Origin: Candidula unifasciata
Taxonomy: Eukaryota > Mollusca > Gastropoda > Stylommatophora > Geomitridae
NCBI GenBank assembly: GCA_905116865.2
Contig: CAJHNH020008442.1
Location: forward strand, 124,001-188,000
Direction of reading: 5' to 3'
Length of the DNA stretch: 64,000 nt
Shown here: positions 1-12,500 of the stretch, piece after piece
How positions within the stretch are numbered: the stretch's first letter is position 1
Layout of the letters: the number at the start of each line of letters is the position of its first letter
The notes under the pieces: generated by a model
What the model was told of the DNA's origin: nothing
The model's input: only the letters and a program-made list of their open reading frames with translations
Database searches by the model: none
Program-made: the position numbers and the translations under genes

Positions 1-387
1 CTTAATAACTATTGTAGTGCTCTTAATTCGATATAAAATATCTTTTTAGTAACAGGCATTGGCAAAACACCCTTTATAAACTTGTCCATGTTTGAATGCA
101 GTTTTTTCCTTACGGCAGGGTGCTCTCATAAAATTTTTTAGATGAATGAACAGAGTTGGGATTTACCTCTGTAGGCTTTTCATCCGAACAGTGGCTTTTT
201 GAATCAAAAGCAACTAGACATTAAAAATTTAACAAAATAAAAAGGACAAAACACATGGGCCTTCTCAGAGACGTGATCTATTTTATGTTAAAGCTAAACC
301 AGAGTATTTTGTCTCTTTTTCCACACAAAAAATATTTTGTTTTCTTGTGTGTTTTTTAAAATGTACAGTTTTCATTTCCTGTTGCAG

Positions 388-532
388 ACATCTGTGGTCC
401 CCCCAAAATTCTCAGACTTTGCTTTCGACCCCTTGGCAGAACCCCAACACTTGCCAACGGTTGAAGAAGAAGTGGAAGCTATAGCACACGAGGACATCAA
501 TGATGCTGATCTGGATGATGATGATCAACCAG
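388..532 (+). CDS. NCAPH: NCAPH exon (first in window)
   Basis: The acceptor follows TTCCTGTTGCAG and the donor GTTATT starts at 533. The exon enters in phase 0 and leaves one base over. It encodes an acidic linker ([15 protein letters not shown], then [13 protein letters not shown]). The frame stays open upstream to 337, but that part looks intronic. An ATG at 337 should not be read as the gene start. Confidence 0.85.
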
Positions 533-3500
533 GTTATTGTCGCATGCATTATTTTTATTCTTTTAGATCCAAAGAATATCACAAAATGATAGAAACACAA
601 ATAAAGCTGGTAACTGGACTGGTCACCCCATAGTTGCTCCAGTCCTGCGCCAGCGAAAACCACACAGAATGCCCATTACTTTCCTTGGTTTAAAAAAAAA
701 AATTATGCAGACTATGGTCTCGGCAAAGCCAGTAGCATTCACAAAATAGGCAGTCTTCCTTGAAACAGCTAGTAGCATACACACAAAGGCGTGTCTTCCT
801 TGAAACAGCCAGTAGCATACACAAAATAGGTAGTCTTCCTTGAAACAGCCAGTAGCATACACAAAATAGGCAGTCTTCCTTGAAACAGCCAGTAGCATAC
901 ACAAAATAGGCAGCCTTCCTTGAAACAGCCAGTAGCATACACAAAATAGGCAGCCTTCCTTGAAACAGCCAGTAGCATACACAAAATAGGCAGTATTCCT
1001 TGAAACAGCTAGTAGCATACACAAAATAGGCAGTCTTCCCTGAAACAGCTAGTAGCATACACAAAATAGGCAGTCTTCCCTGAAACAGTTAGTAGCATAC
1101 TCAAAATAGTCAGTCCTTGAAACAGCCAGTAGCATACACAAAATAGGTAGTCTTCCCTGAAACAGCTAGAAGCACACACAAAATAGGCATGTCTTCCTTG
1201 AAACAGCCAGCGGCATACACAAAATATGCAGTCTTCATTGAAACAGATGAAAACCATTAACTGATTAGAGACTGTCAGTTTTCCCAGTCTTTTTTTGTTT
1301 TCAGTGAAACAATTTTTTTAAGGGGTTTGTTTTGATTTGATGTGTTATGAGAAGGAATGGTCTGAGGAACTTGTTTACAACTGGCAGGATGGATGGGAAA
1401 AGAGCAAGGGATGGGTGAAGAGGAGACAGCTTGATTGCTAGGCCATATGTAAGGGGTGAGGAAATAACACTGACCTGATCCATGATTCCAGTGATTATAT
1501 GAGGTGATGAAACATGACCATTGACATTACTGTCAAGGCACATGATTGGTATTGTGTTTTGTTTTTTAAATTGAATGTTTCCAGAAACTTGTTAGTTCTC
1601 AATAAGTCAGTAAAACATGAAGAGAAAATCATTTATGAATACATAAAAACATTATGTTAAAATATGCTAGTGAAAAAAAGAGTAAAGGACCCTTTTCCAC
1701 GCCTTTAGGCATATAGGGCTAGCCTATATTTTTATAGACTAATCGGCACAAGATGGGTGATGTGGTCAGCATCACGCGGGCCGCCTTTTACTTCCCGGGA
1801 CTGCACCCTGAACCCACTCAAGGCTGGGTCGACCTGGGAGCCAAGGTCATTTTTGAAAATAGTCCGTCTTCGCCAGGGAGCGAACCCATGACCTTCTGAT
1901 CTGCGGCGAGCGTCTAGCCGCTCTGCCACAGCGATTCACAAAATATTCTAGAGTATTATAATATTAGCCCCTTTATAAAATAATCAAGGCACACAGCCTA
2001 GTCTCCCTTGGTTGAATACCAAGTAGATATAAATTTGGGGAACAGATAGATATATTTATAAATATGAATACAGAAGACTATAGTGGTAGATTTCAAGGCA
2101 CTAGATAATTGCAAAATCAATATCGATTGTTTTGCTAGCAGAATTGACATTGATTTGTGTAATTTGCAGATTAACATTGATTGTGTAAGGGACAATTATA
2201 TAATTAATTTATATAATTAATTGTCGATGCTGCAGAGGCATAGCGACTAGATGCTCACCCAAAGGTCTGAGATCAAATCCGCATTGAGCCAGATTTTTTT
2301 TTTAAACAATGTCCTTGGCTGCTAGGTAAACTAGGTACCAGGTAAAGTCCTAAAAGGTGAAGTAGGCCGGTGTGATGTTGACCATATCACCCACTGAGTA
2401 CCGACTGGTCTGGACGATTCGCTGCTAACGTGAAAATTTACCAAAATTAATTGCAAAAGTAGCCAAATAAACATTGATTGTGTAAGTATTGTTTAAAATT
2501 AATTGTGAAAATAACTGACTAAACATTAGTTCTGTGTTAAATCAAATTAACATTTGTTGTGATCTGTTAAAATACCTACACAGCCATGTTTATTTCTAAT
2601 AGCACCACTTGGTTACTTACAAAACACTGACGTGTTTGGTGAATATTTGATCTCCTTCATGAAATTTAGAGCACGACTCACAGAAGCATTTTATAAAAAC
2701 TGACATTAGGTGTGTAAAATCTCTGAGATATATATTATGAACTTCCCTTTGCAGTCTGGTTACAGCACATCTGTTTTTCTGTTTAAAGGCTCCATTTGGT
2801 ATAAAACCTGATGAGCTTCATTCCATTCTGTCTGTTCTAAAATTGTTATAAAAACATTGTGTGGAAATGGGTACTAATGTGCTAGAGTTGGTTTTCTGTG
2901 CCCTCTGTACATTCTGGATGTTTTTAACCTAATTTACGGTATTGTTTACTGTAGACTTTGAACCTCAGGTGGATCGTATCTCTGTTTCTAATCTACTCTA
3001 GCCTTTAAGAACAGAGGGGATAGGACAAAATAGTTAATATCTTAAGAATAGATGTATTGCCTTGGTTTTTTTGGGGGTTTAACCCATGATTGTTTAGTTA
3101 GCCCTTAGGTTTGTCTGGGCCTCATTTCCTTGGTATTTCTGTGTCTCTTAATCTCTAAATGCATTGCTTAAGGTCTCGTTATCGATAGTTGTTAGAGTTT
3201 TGTTGTGTGATTTCCAAACTACTGTTTTGTACAGTACTGTTACATTTTTTACTTTAACAGTTATAGGATTGTGGCTTAGTTACAAGCAAGCATCTAAAAA
3301 TGTAACAACAATTTTTTTTTACAGTATTTCTTTTTATGTGTGCAGTACTTTTACTGTAAAAGCTTATAACCTGTTAAGTGAGTAATGTAGAAATGCCCTA
3401 GTACTTGCATGGGGGGGGGGGGGGATTATTTCAGACTGCTCGAATTTCAAGCTATTGTCTATAAATTAAAGAATTCCATTGTGATATTAATTACTTTTCT

Positions 3501-6500
3501 AACAAGGGATTATTAAATAATTCCTTTTATTAAAAAGAATCGTTTGTGTTGAGGTTCATGCATAATTTCCTAAAGAATGGAAGTTCTTATCAAACTCATT
3601 ATCAAATCCACTGTCATATCTGCCTAACAATAAACTTGAGATAGTCTCCCCTTTTTTGCTGATTTGAGGTAATTTCAGAATGGTTATGAGGCGAGAAATA
3701 GTTTTTAGTAAAGTTCCTTGCAGTTGTTGTCATGTACACGCAAAGCTGGCTAGACTGGCACCACAGTGGGGTGACATGGTTGCTGCACTTGAACCAAAAA
3801 CAGAAACACCCTCTAACAACTGATGAGTTCTCCCAAGTCCTGAAAACTCTAACGAACACAGCAGTGCAAAATACCAGCATGGAACTCATCATATCCACTA
3901 GCTACTGCCTGCAGAGAGTTGGCAGACATCCGTTAGACCCACTTAAGTGGTTAACTACAGAATTAGTTTTCACAGTGTATTGCTCACTTAAATATGCATT
4001 AACTAAAGATTTGGTTTCTGCAGAATCTGGAGGCATGACAAGTGAGGCAGATGCTTTTTCTGCTGGGGATTCACGTACCGCTGAATTTGTGGAAAGTGCC
4101 TTCAGTGATCTCACGTAAGAAACATAAGAAACAAGAATTATTACAGAACACTGCTGGTCGTGTATGTACAGGTTGCGGAATAAGTCATTGTATGTATAGG
4201 TACATGCTGCAGGCGATCGCAGATTATGGAGAGGCATGATTGCCCACGCCAGTCGGCAAGGCACCTGATGATGATGTATAGGTCCTGGTGAAGTAGTTAG
4301 TAGTTAGTCGTGGTTTTAACTTCATGGCAGTGGGTTACTCTGAGGAAAATTATGAAAATAAAATGGAGTGAAGAAATAAGAAAAATGTCTGGGCAACCAC
4401 TAGTATCAACAGTTTTAAGACAGAGAAGACAACACTATAATGAACACATCTTGAGAAAAAACAAAATAAAAATCACAAAAGAGGCATTAAAAGGGGAAAT
4501 AAAGGGATAAAGAGGTGAAGACACTCAAGAGAAACCCTAAGACGAATGATGCTAAAGCTGCTGGACTGAATTCCATCATTGGTATTGAACCCATTGCACA
4601 GAATAGAACTGAATGGAGGGATAGACTGCCATCCCAGTGTGACATTTAATGGTGCAACAGGATAATGAACGAATGGACCACTCCATAGTTGCTGTCTTCT
4701 AGTACCACACACACTGCTAATTACTCTAAGTTTAACAGGCGGCAGTCCTGACAAAACTGGCAACATGCTGGAAGAGTGATTTATTTTACTAGTATTCAAC
4801 TGTAGTATACATTCAAACTGTACCATTTCCATGCCATAGAGTATTTTGAGTGTAAAGTAAGCAACAACAACAAAAAATGGTTAATTGAGAACATGTTGCT
4901 GGACTCATTTTTATATAACAGCTGGCACTCTGGGTGGTGTGGTCAACATCAAGCTGGCTGCCATTGCTTCTCAGATCATTACCTGGTAACCATTGTCGGC
5001 TGGGTTGACTTGGAAGTCACAGTAAATTTTAAAGGAAAAGGAAAACAATCAGCCACAATACAGATTCAAACCAATATCTGTAAGCTGGCAGGCAAGTGTC
5101 TAAGCTACCATGGCTTTCTGAGCATATAGGGCTATCCTTATGTTTATTTATACACACCAGTTGGTGCTCGATGTGGGCAGTAACATCATGCAGGCTGCCT
5201 TGTGAAATTTTCTAGTAAATATTTAGAGCTGGGACGTGACCTGAGAACCCATTTCCCTTGTATTCATTTATCTCACTGAGGTATAAATGTACAACTTCAA
5301 GGCTGGCATGTTGGTTTATTACAGCCCTGTGCTACCACAGCTTCTAGTATATTTAATTGAGATCATAGATCAGGAGGAGGGCTGGGACAAGGATGTTGGG
5401 TGTAACGTCTTGACCAAAGAGACACAATGCTGGAAATCCATTACAACTGACCTTTATTGTGAAAATGGTACATGATTTGGTCTAGGTGTAACTTTGCTTC
5501 ACATTTGTCTATCTTTTGTACCTTCATATATTTCTTGCAGGTTGTAATATATATTTCCTTAAAAATTATAGTTTAAAAAAAAATCTTTTCACTGTTTTGA
5601 TACATTTATCCATTTGTTTTCCATAAGTCTTGTTCTGATACATTTATCCATTTGTTTTACTTAGGTCTAATTCTGATACATTTATCCATTTGTTTTACAC
5701 AAACCTAGTTCAGATACATTTATCCATTTGTTTTCCACAAACCTAGTTCTGAAACATTTATCCATTTGTGTTACATGTCTAGTTCTGATACATTTATCTA
5801 TTTGTTAAATTTAACTCTATTTCTGATAAATTTATCCATTTGTTTTACATGTCTAGTTCTGATACATTTATCCATTTGTTTTTACACAAGTCTAGCCCTG
5901 ATACATTTATCTATTTGTTATATTTAAGCCTAGTTCTGATACATTTATTCATTTGTTTTACATGTCTAGTTCTGATACATTTATCCATTTGTTATACTTG
6001 AGGCTAGTTATGATACATTTATCCATTTGCTTTACACAAATCCAGTTCTGATACATTTGTCCATTTACTTTACATAAGTCCAATTCTGATACACAAACCC
6101 AGTTCTGATAAATAAGTCCAGTTCTAATACCTAAATCCAGTTCTGATATATTTATCCAGTTCTAATATATAAACCCTGTTCTGATATATTTATCCAGTTC
6201 TAATAGTTATCCAGTCCAAATAACATAAACCCAGTTCTGATACATTCATCCAGTTCTGATAACATGAACCCAGTTGTGATACATTGATACATTTGTGATA
6301 TTTTCAGACATGGAAGTGTGGGCAAATTGCGTCAGATTTTGGCTTTAGAACCGTCTGATTACTCGTACTTCAATAAAGTTCTGTTACGAACATGGGCAGG
6401 GCCGGCCCATTGGAGAGTAGCCCCAGCCTCTAGAATTAGTAAGTAAGATTAAATATTCAAACACAGTATAAAATAAATTAGGAAGGCTTCTTTTAAAAAA

Positions 6501-9500
6501 TGTTTTAAGCTGCTTAATAATAATGAATAAATAAAGTGTTTTTTCTCCCCAGTGCATGGAGCCAGAATTTTTTTTTTTTTACACGACCTTGGCTCCCAGC
6601 CTTTAATGGGTACCAGGTAAATTCCTGGGAAGTAAAGGCAACCAGCATGATGTTGACCACATCATGCACCGAGTGCCGATTGGTCTTCAAAATACCTAAT
6701 ACTCCTGAAGTTGTAGAAAAGTTTCTTGACCTAACTTCTCCGCAGTGGAGATTGGCTGTACTGCAAACTATGGGAATATTGTCTCTTTTTGTCTAAATTG
6801 CTCACTTGGGATTTGAACCTTAATGCACATCGAGTATTTCATTTTGAAAACAATTTGGTGTTACATCCATATAGGATGTTGAAAATATGACTTTGAATGA
6901 GTTGATGGAGGTCAACTGCTCTAATAAGAGATAAAAAGAAGAAGATAAGGATGTCATAAACTCATTATTTAATTGTTTCAAATTCTGATCCGAGACTGCT
7001 CCAACATGTGCCTGTTAGCCCAGGTTGTGAGTGTAGTATTCTGAAGTGAAGTTAGTAAGCAGTATTATTTAAAAAAAAATATCTTGTTGGCTGACAATCA
7101 CCTGGCAAGACAGAAAGGTGTCAACAACACACCCAAAATAGTCTAAACAATAATATTTACTAACCTAGTCACTGTCTTATTTATTGCAGCTCAAAACGAA
7201 GATAGCCAGGACAAAACACAAAAGAAAAAACAGAAGAAGGTGGCCATGAAGTTAACTTATGATACACCAGAGAATGAGCTGGATGCATTTTTTAAACCTT
7301 GCAAAACCACAACTGTTACCAAAGCAACCTGGGCCAAGTACACGAAGAAACGCACAACATTACCAGAAGATCAACAGCTGGACAGTCAGGACAGGCTGTT
7401 CCGCTTGTTTCACAAGCCTCATTTAATGGTAAGATTGTCATTTGGAAAACACAATTTGTGAGTTTGGTTTGAAATGTTATCCTGTGAATGCACAGTTTTC
7501 CTGGTTGTCTCCACTCCTTCTTCGGTGAGGCTGTTTTGTGTCCTGGCCCCAGCAGCAGTCTCCTCACTCTAACTGCAATGTCTCCTCGCTCTAATAGCAG
7601 TGTCTCCTCACTCTAACAGCAATGTCTCCTCGCTCTAATAGAAGTGTCTCCTCACTCTAACAGCAGTGTCGCCTCACTGTAACATCAATGTCTTCTCACT
7701 TTAACAGCAATGTCTCCTCACTCTAACAGCAATGACGCCTCACTTTAACAACTGCCTCCTGACTCGAACAACACAGCCTCCTGCTTCATGACTCTAACAA
7801 CTGTCTTCTGACTTTAAAAACACTGCCTCCTGACCTCTAACATTACTGCCTCTTGACCTCTAAGGTCACTGCCTTCTGACCTCTAACGTCACTGCCTCCT
7901 GACCTCTAACATTACTGCCTCCTGACCTCTAACATTACTGCCTCCTGACCTCTAACATTACTGCCTCCTGACCTCTAAGGTCACTGCCTTCTGACCTCTA
8001 ACATCACTGCCTCCTGACCTCTAACATCACTGCCTCCTGACCTCTAACGTCACTGCCTCCTGACCTCTAACATCACTGCCTCCTGACCTCTAACATCACT
8101 GCCTCCTGACCTCTAATGTCACTGCTTCCTGACCTTTAACATCACTGCCTCCTGACCTCTAACGTTACTGCCTCCTGACTTCTAACATCACTGCCTCCTG
8201 ACCTCTAACATCACTGCCTCCTGACCTCTAACATCACTGCCTCCTGACCTCTAACGTCACTGCCTCCTGACCTCTAAGGTCACTGCCTCCTGACCTCTAA
8301 GGTCACTGCCTCCTGACCTCTAACATCACTGCCTCCTGACCTCTAACGTCACTGCCTCCTGACCTCTAACATCACTGCCTCCTGACCTCTAACGTCACTG
8401 CTTCCTGACCTTTAACATCACTGCCTCCTGACCTCTAACGTTACTGCCCCCTGACCTCTAACATCACTGCCTCCTGACCTCTAACATCACTGCCTCCTGA
8501 CCTCTAACATCACTGCCTCCTGACCTCTAACGTCACTGCCTCCTGACCTCTAACATCACTGCCTCCTGACCTCTAACGTCACTGCCTCCTGACCTCTAAC
8601 GTCACTGCCTCCTGACCTCTAACGTCACTGCCTCCTGACCTCTAACATCACTGCCTCCTGACCTCTAACATCACTGCCTCCTGACCTCTAACATTACTGC
8701 TTCCTGACCTCTAACATTACTGCTTCCTGACCTTTAACATTACTGCTTCCTGACCTTTAACATCACTGCTTCCTGACCTTTCCTGAGTTTTCTCGGAGAC
8801 AAAAGGCAGGCTGCTAACTTACAAGCCAGAAGTGGTTAAGAATTGAGAATCTGTCTCATGGTTTCTGATGCAAAGGACCTTTATGATAAGGAGGATAATG
8901 AGCTCAGAGGCATCTAGTGTGGCTCTCTTTCTTTCTGTGTGTGCGTTTTGTGTGCATGTTCTGTATCTGTTGTTATGAATAGTTGGCACCTTTTCATCTT
9001 TCCAGGCAACAGTGAAGATTACTTTATACAAAGGGAACAGAAAGGCTTCTTCTGGAGATCTCTTTATGCCCTGACATTGTAAGGTATTCCAGGAGTAGAG
9101 GAAGGAAGAAGAAGAATGTTAGGTATAGGAATCACAGGCCGTGTGTGACCAGTAGGAAAAGTCTTCCATAATAAGTACATGAGGTTTCAGAACTGTTATT
9201 GGCATTACATATTTTTGACATGTTCATTCTGAAACATGGGCATCTGTGGCTAAGGTGTTGCCAACGTGTTTTGTAATGCCAGGGTGCCGGGTTCGATTCC
9301 AGCAGCAGGCAATTTAGCAGCAGTTCGTTTTGCGTTGGTTCGACGGTGGCATGGATCATTTAGAAGCAGTGACAAGCTACTGAACGTTAAATTTGCCTAG
9401 AAAAAAGACAACAGCTAAAAAATAATTTAAAAAAAAAGGCTGGGGTTGGTTCTGTAGCATCCTGTAGAGGATACACAGCTAACAGTTTCTTAAATGCTTA

Positions 9501-12500
9501 GCTTTTAACCTGTCGGAACTTATTTTCTCCTTTGCCCCTATTTCTTACCTTACGTGCCCTCACACACAGCATGATTCATGGCATCCATTATTACGAGTAC
9601 AGTTAGCCTAGTGGTTGTTATCTTGAACTTGACATGTTTTAAACTAATCCACAGATCAAACATCATACAGGAGAATCAATAGGTGTGGATGACGGAATTG
9701 AGAATTACGATTACAATAACAAAAACGATGTGGAGAACTTCTGTCCGTTAGTCAGGGTAAGTCCTACCATATCTCACAATGCATTTTCCTTGAGTATTTT
9801 ATACACCCTGACAGTGTAATACTACTAATTTATGTTAGGTTTTCCCCTGCATTCACTATAACAGTGTGCCTATTTAGAGGTCCGTAGACCCAAACAAAGC
9901 TAAGGGGTCTGATGTCAGATAAAATTTAAAAAACCTAAGTCCTAGAATATATTGTGTGTGTGTGAGCGCGTGCATGAGAGAGATTGTAACATTGAATCAT
10001 TAGAAAGTTCTTCAGCATGACTTTTAAAATGTGAGGTATCATTTGTCTCTTAAAATGTGTGGGGTCCTCTGACTATTAAAATGTGATTGATCCTTTGACT
10101 GTTACAGTTTGTGGGGTCCTCTGAGTGTTAAAATATGTGGGGTCCCGAGGTCTTAGCTAATTGGGAACCACTGCACTGTAATATTTTAGTAAATTTGTCT
10201 ATTATAAAAGGAGGTCACAGATTACTGCTCATTTTTTTTTAAAGCTGCAGACTGCTTGTCTGTTATAATAGGAATTCACTGATTACTTGTCTGTTATAAT
10301 AGGAATTCACTGATTACTTGTCTATTAGAACAGGAATTCACTGATTACTTATCCATTATAATAATATTTTAGAGATTACTTGTCTATTGTAGTAGAAATG
10401 CACAGATTACTTGCCTTTTGTAATGGAAATTCACAGATTAATTGTCTGTTTTAATGGAAATACACAGTTAACTTGTTTGTAATAATATGAATTCACAGAT
10501 TACTTGTCTTTTATAAAATCGTGTGTGAGATTACTTGTTTTTTATTTTTTTTAAATGACTGTTCACAATTACTACCTGTTTTAAAATGCATTCACATATT
10601 ATTTACATGATTTAAACAATAGTCAGAAAATAATTGTTTTACAAAGGCAATCACATAATTTAAAAAAAAAATGTTGTTTTGGCACCTTACAGTTTGTGTA
10701 GACGGTAGTGTTCGATTGTAATAAATAGGACCCACTCGTGTTAAGAAGATCTGCAAGAAAAGTCATATCTCAGAGAGCTGCAGACAAGAAGCACCTCTTG
10801 CATGAAGCCCTGGGTAGATCTAAGTGTCACAGACTGAAAAGAGGAAGGTCTTGGATTTAGCAAGCTCAAGGCACAATCAGACATATGTGCAGGCTCGATA
10901 AATTTGTGCGAGGTGAGGAGTAGGTCAGAGTGTCAGAGCAAGCTTCAGTCTTGTGCAGGGTTCTTATCACTTTGGGTCGTAAGTGCAGGGACTGGCCAGC
11001 TGGCGCTGCAGAATCAGAAGTTCAACAATTGATTCATGACAATTCCCGCCCTAGTGATGTGGTTATCTATACAGATGGCTCTGTGTTGCAGGGCAGAGGA
11101 AGTGCATTGTGGTTTATAGCAAAGGCAAATAGACGTCGCTTAGTGCAACAAAGCCTGGCATATGATAATATCACAATGTCTAGTTTGAGAATGGAGGTGG
11201 AGGCAGTCACTGCTGCCTTCCGCCGTAGTTGTCCCTGACTCACAGAGCATACTGAGAAAGGTTGAGACAGGTATGCTCCGTGCAGAGGTCCCGGGTAGTG
11301 TGTATCCTTTGTATGCTTTAAAACACGCATGCCGGTGATTTGGGAAATGAGTGAGGAGGCTGATTGATTGGCCAGTTATTCACAACTTAGTGGTGAATTG
11401 ATGTATGACAAGCTAGACATTATGAGGGCCCTCTGGGAGTGAGTGAATAGTGAGGAAGTGCAAATAGATCATTGCAGTTTAAGAATAATGGCGAGCCAGA
11501 TATACAATCAGACAGTTACTGATGCCATTGGAATTGGAACTCTTCACTTGCTGCTGAAGATGAGGACAGAGCGCTTCTGGGGGTGTCCCGAGTGCTATGA
11601 TGTTGACTCTAAATTTAACATTCATTTTTTAACATTCAACCTGAGTTAAGAAAGGAAAGGTTTTTTCAAGATCAGTTTCATCATAGGATGATCATCCTCT
11701 CCATAGGGTGAGGTCTGGACAGTTTTGTAGAGACCATATGTTTTCAGGTATCATGATTCCTTACTTAGCCTGCTTTGTTTCTAGCAAAGCATTTTGCAGA
11801 AGCTGCTGGATCAGAAGATCAGTGCTCTCTGCCTGCCTGTCGGAGCTTTTCTTTTAGACCAGCTGCAAACCAAGTCTAATGGCCAGGTCTACTGTGCCCT
11901 AACATTCAGGTTTTGGGTCTTCTGGGGACCAGCAACATCATCAGTCAGCAGCTCCTTCACAGAACGTCGCTGTCCTCATGGCACGCCTGGAAGTTTCTTT
12001 TTCTGCAGTCAATTCTTCAGTGATATGGGCTTACATAGCTAATGTATCTTCAGTGTATTGTATCCACATTCACAGAGGTCAGCCTCTGCCTCAGCTTCCA
12101 CAGGCTATACTCTCCATCACTGTTCTTCCCAGGCCACCATGAAGCCTAACATGGCCTAAATACCTCTGCTTTCGGTACAGGTTGCTGTTTATGTCACAGA
12201 ATACTTGCCAGTTGTTAAAACGTGATCATGGAATACTTGCCTATTATTTAAAAGTGTTATAAAAGGGCAGTGTAGTTTAAAGCAACAACACAAAACATTT
12301 ATCGACAAAAACTGTTTTGAGTGATTTTAGAATTAAATATTCACTCATTTAAAAAAAAAAGAATTTTCTTTACATGTTGCTTTTGTTTTTCAAAACAGGA
12401 TGAGGAAGATGACAATAATTTATTTGACCTGTCAGATGAAACCAACTTCCAACAAGCATCCCAGAACAGCTTGTCACAGCAAAGTGGCTTCTCAGAGTCT

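Larger units (their letters stand above)
533..4023 (+). other. NCAPH intron
   Basis: Holds the 40-bp array and two tRNA-like SINEs. 1256-1680 and 2440-4023 are AT-rich and otherwise featureless, with a G run at 3411-3424. No other gene is seen. A plus frame of 128 codons (3732-4118) only overruns the 4024 exon from intron sequence. Confidence 0.6.

Noticed and set aside
337..387. NCAPH start at the ATG at 337
   Set aside because: Sequence before 388 is T-rich intron ending in TTGCAG. The family protein is much longer at its N-terminus.
1850..1935. A tRNA gene on the minus strand
   Set aside because: A- and B-box-like segments exist, but the flanks continue into a SINE body repeated elsewhere in the window, and no clean cloverleaf was seen.
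3732..4118. 128-codon plus frame as a separate gene
   Set aside because: Its last 30 codons are the NCAPH exon and the rest is upstream intron with no recognisable product.
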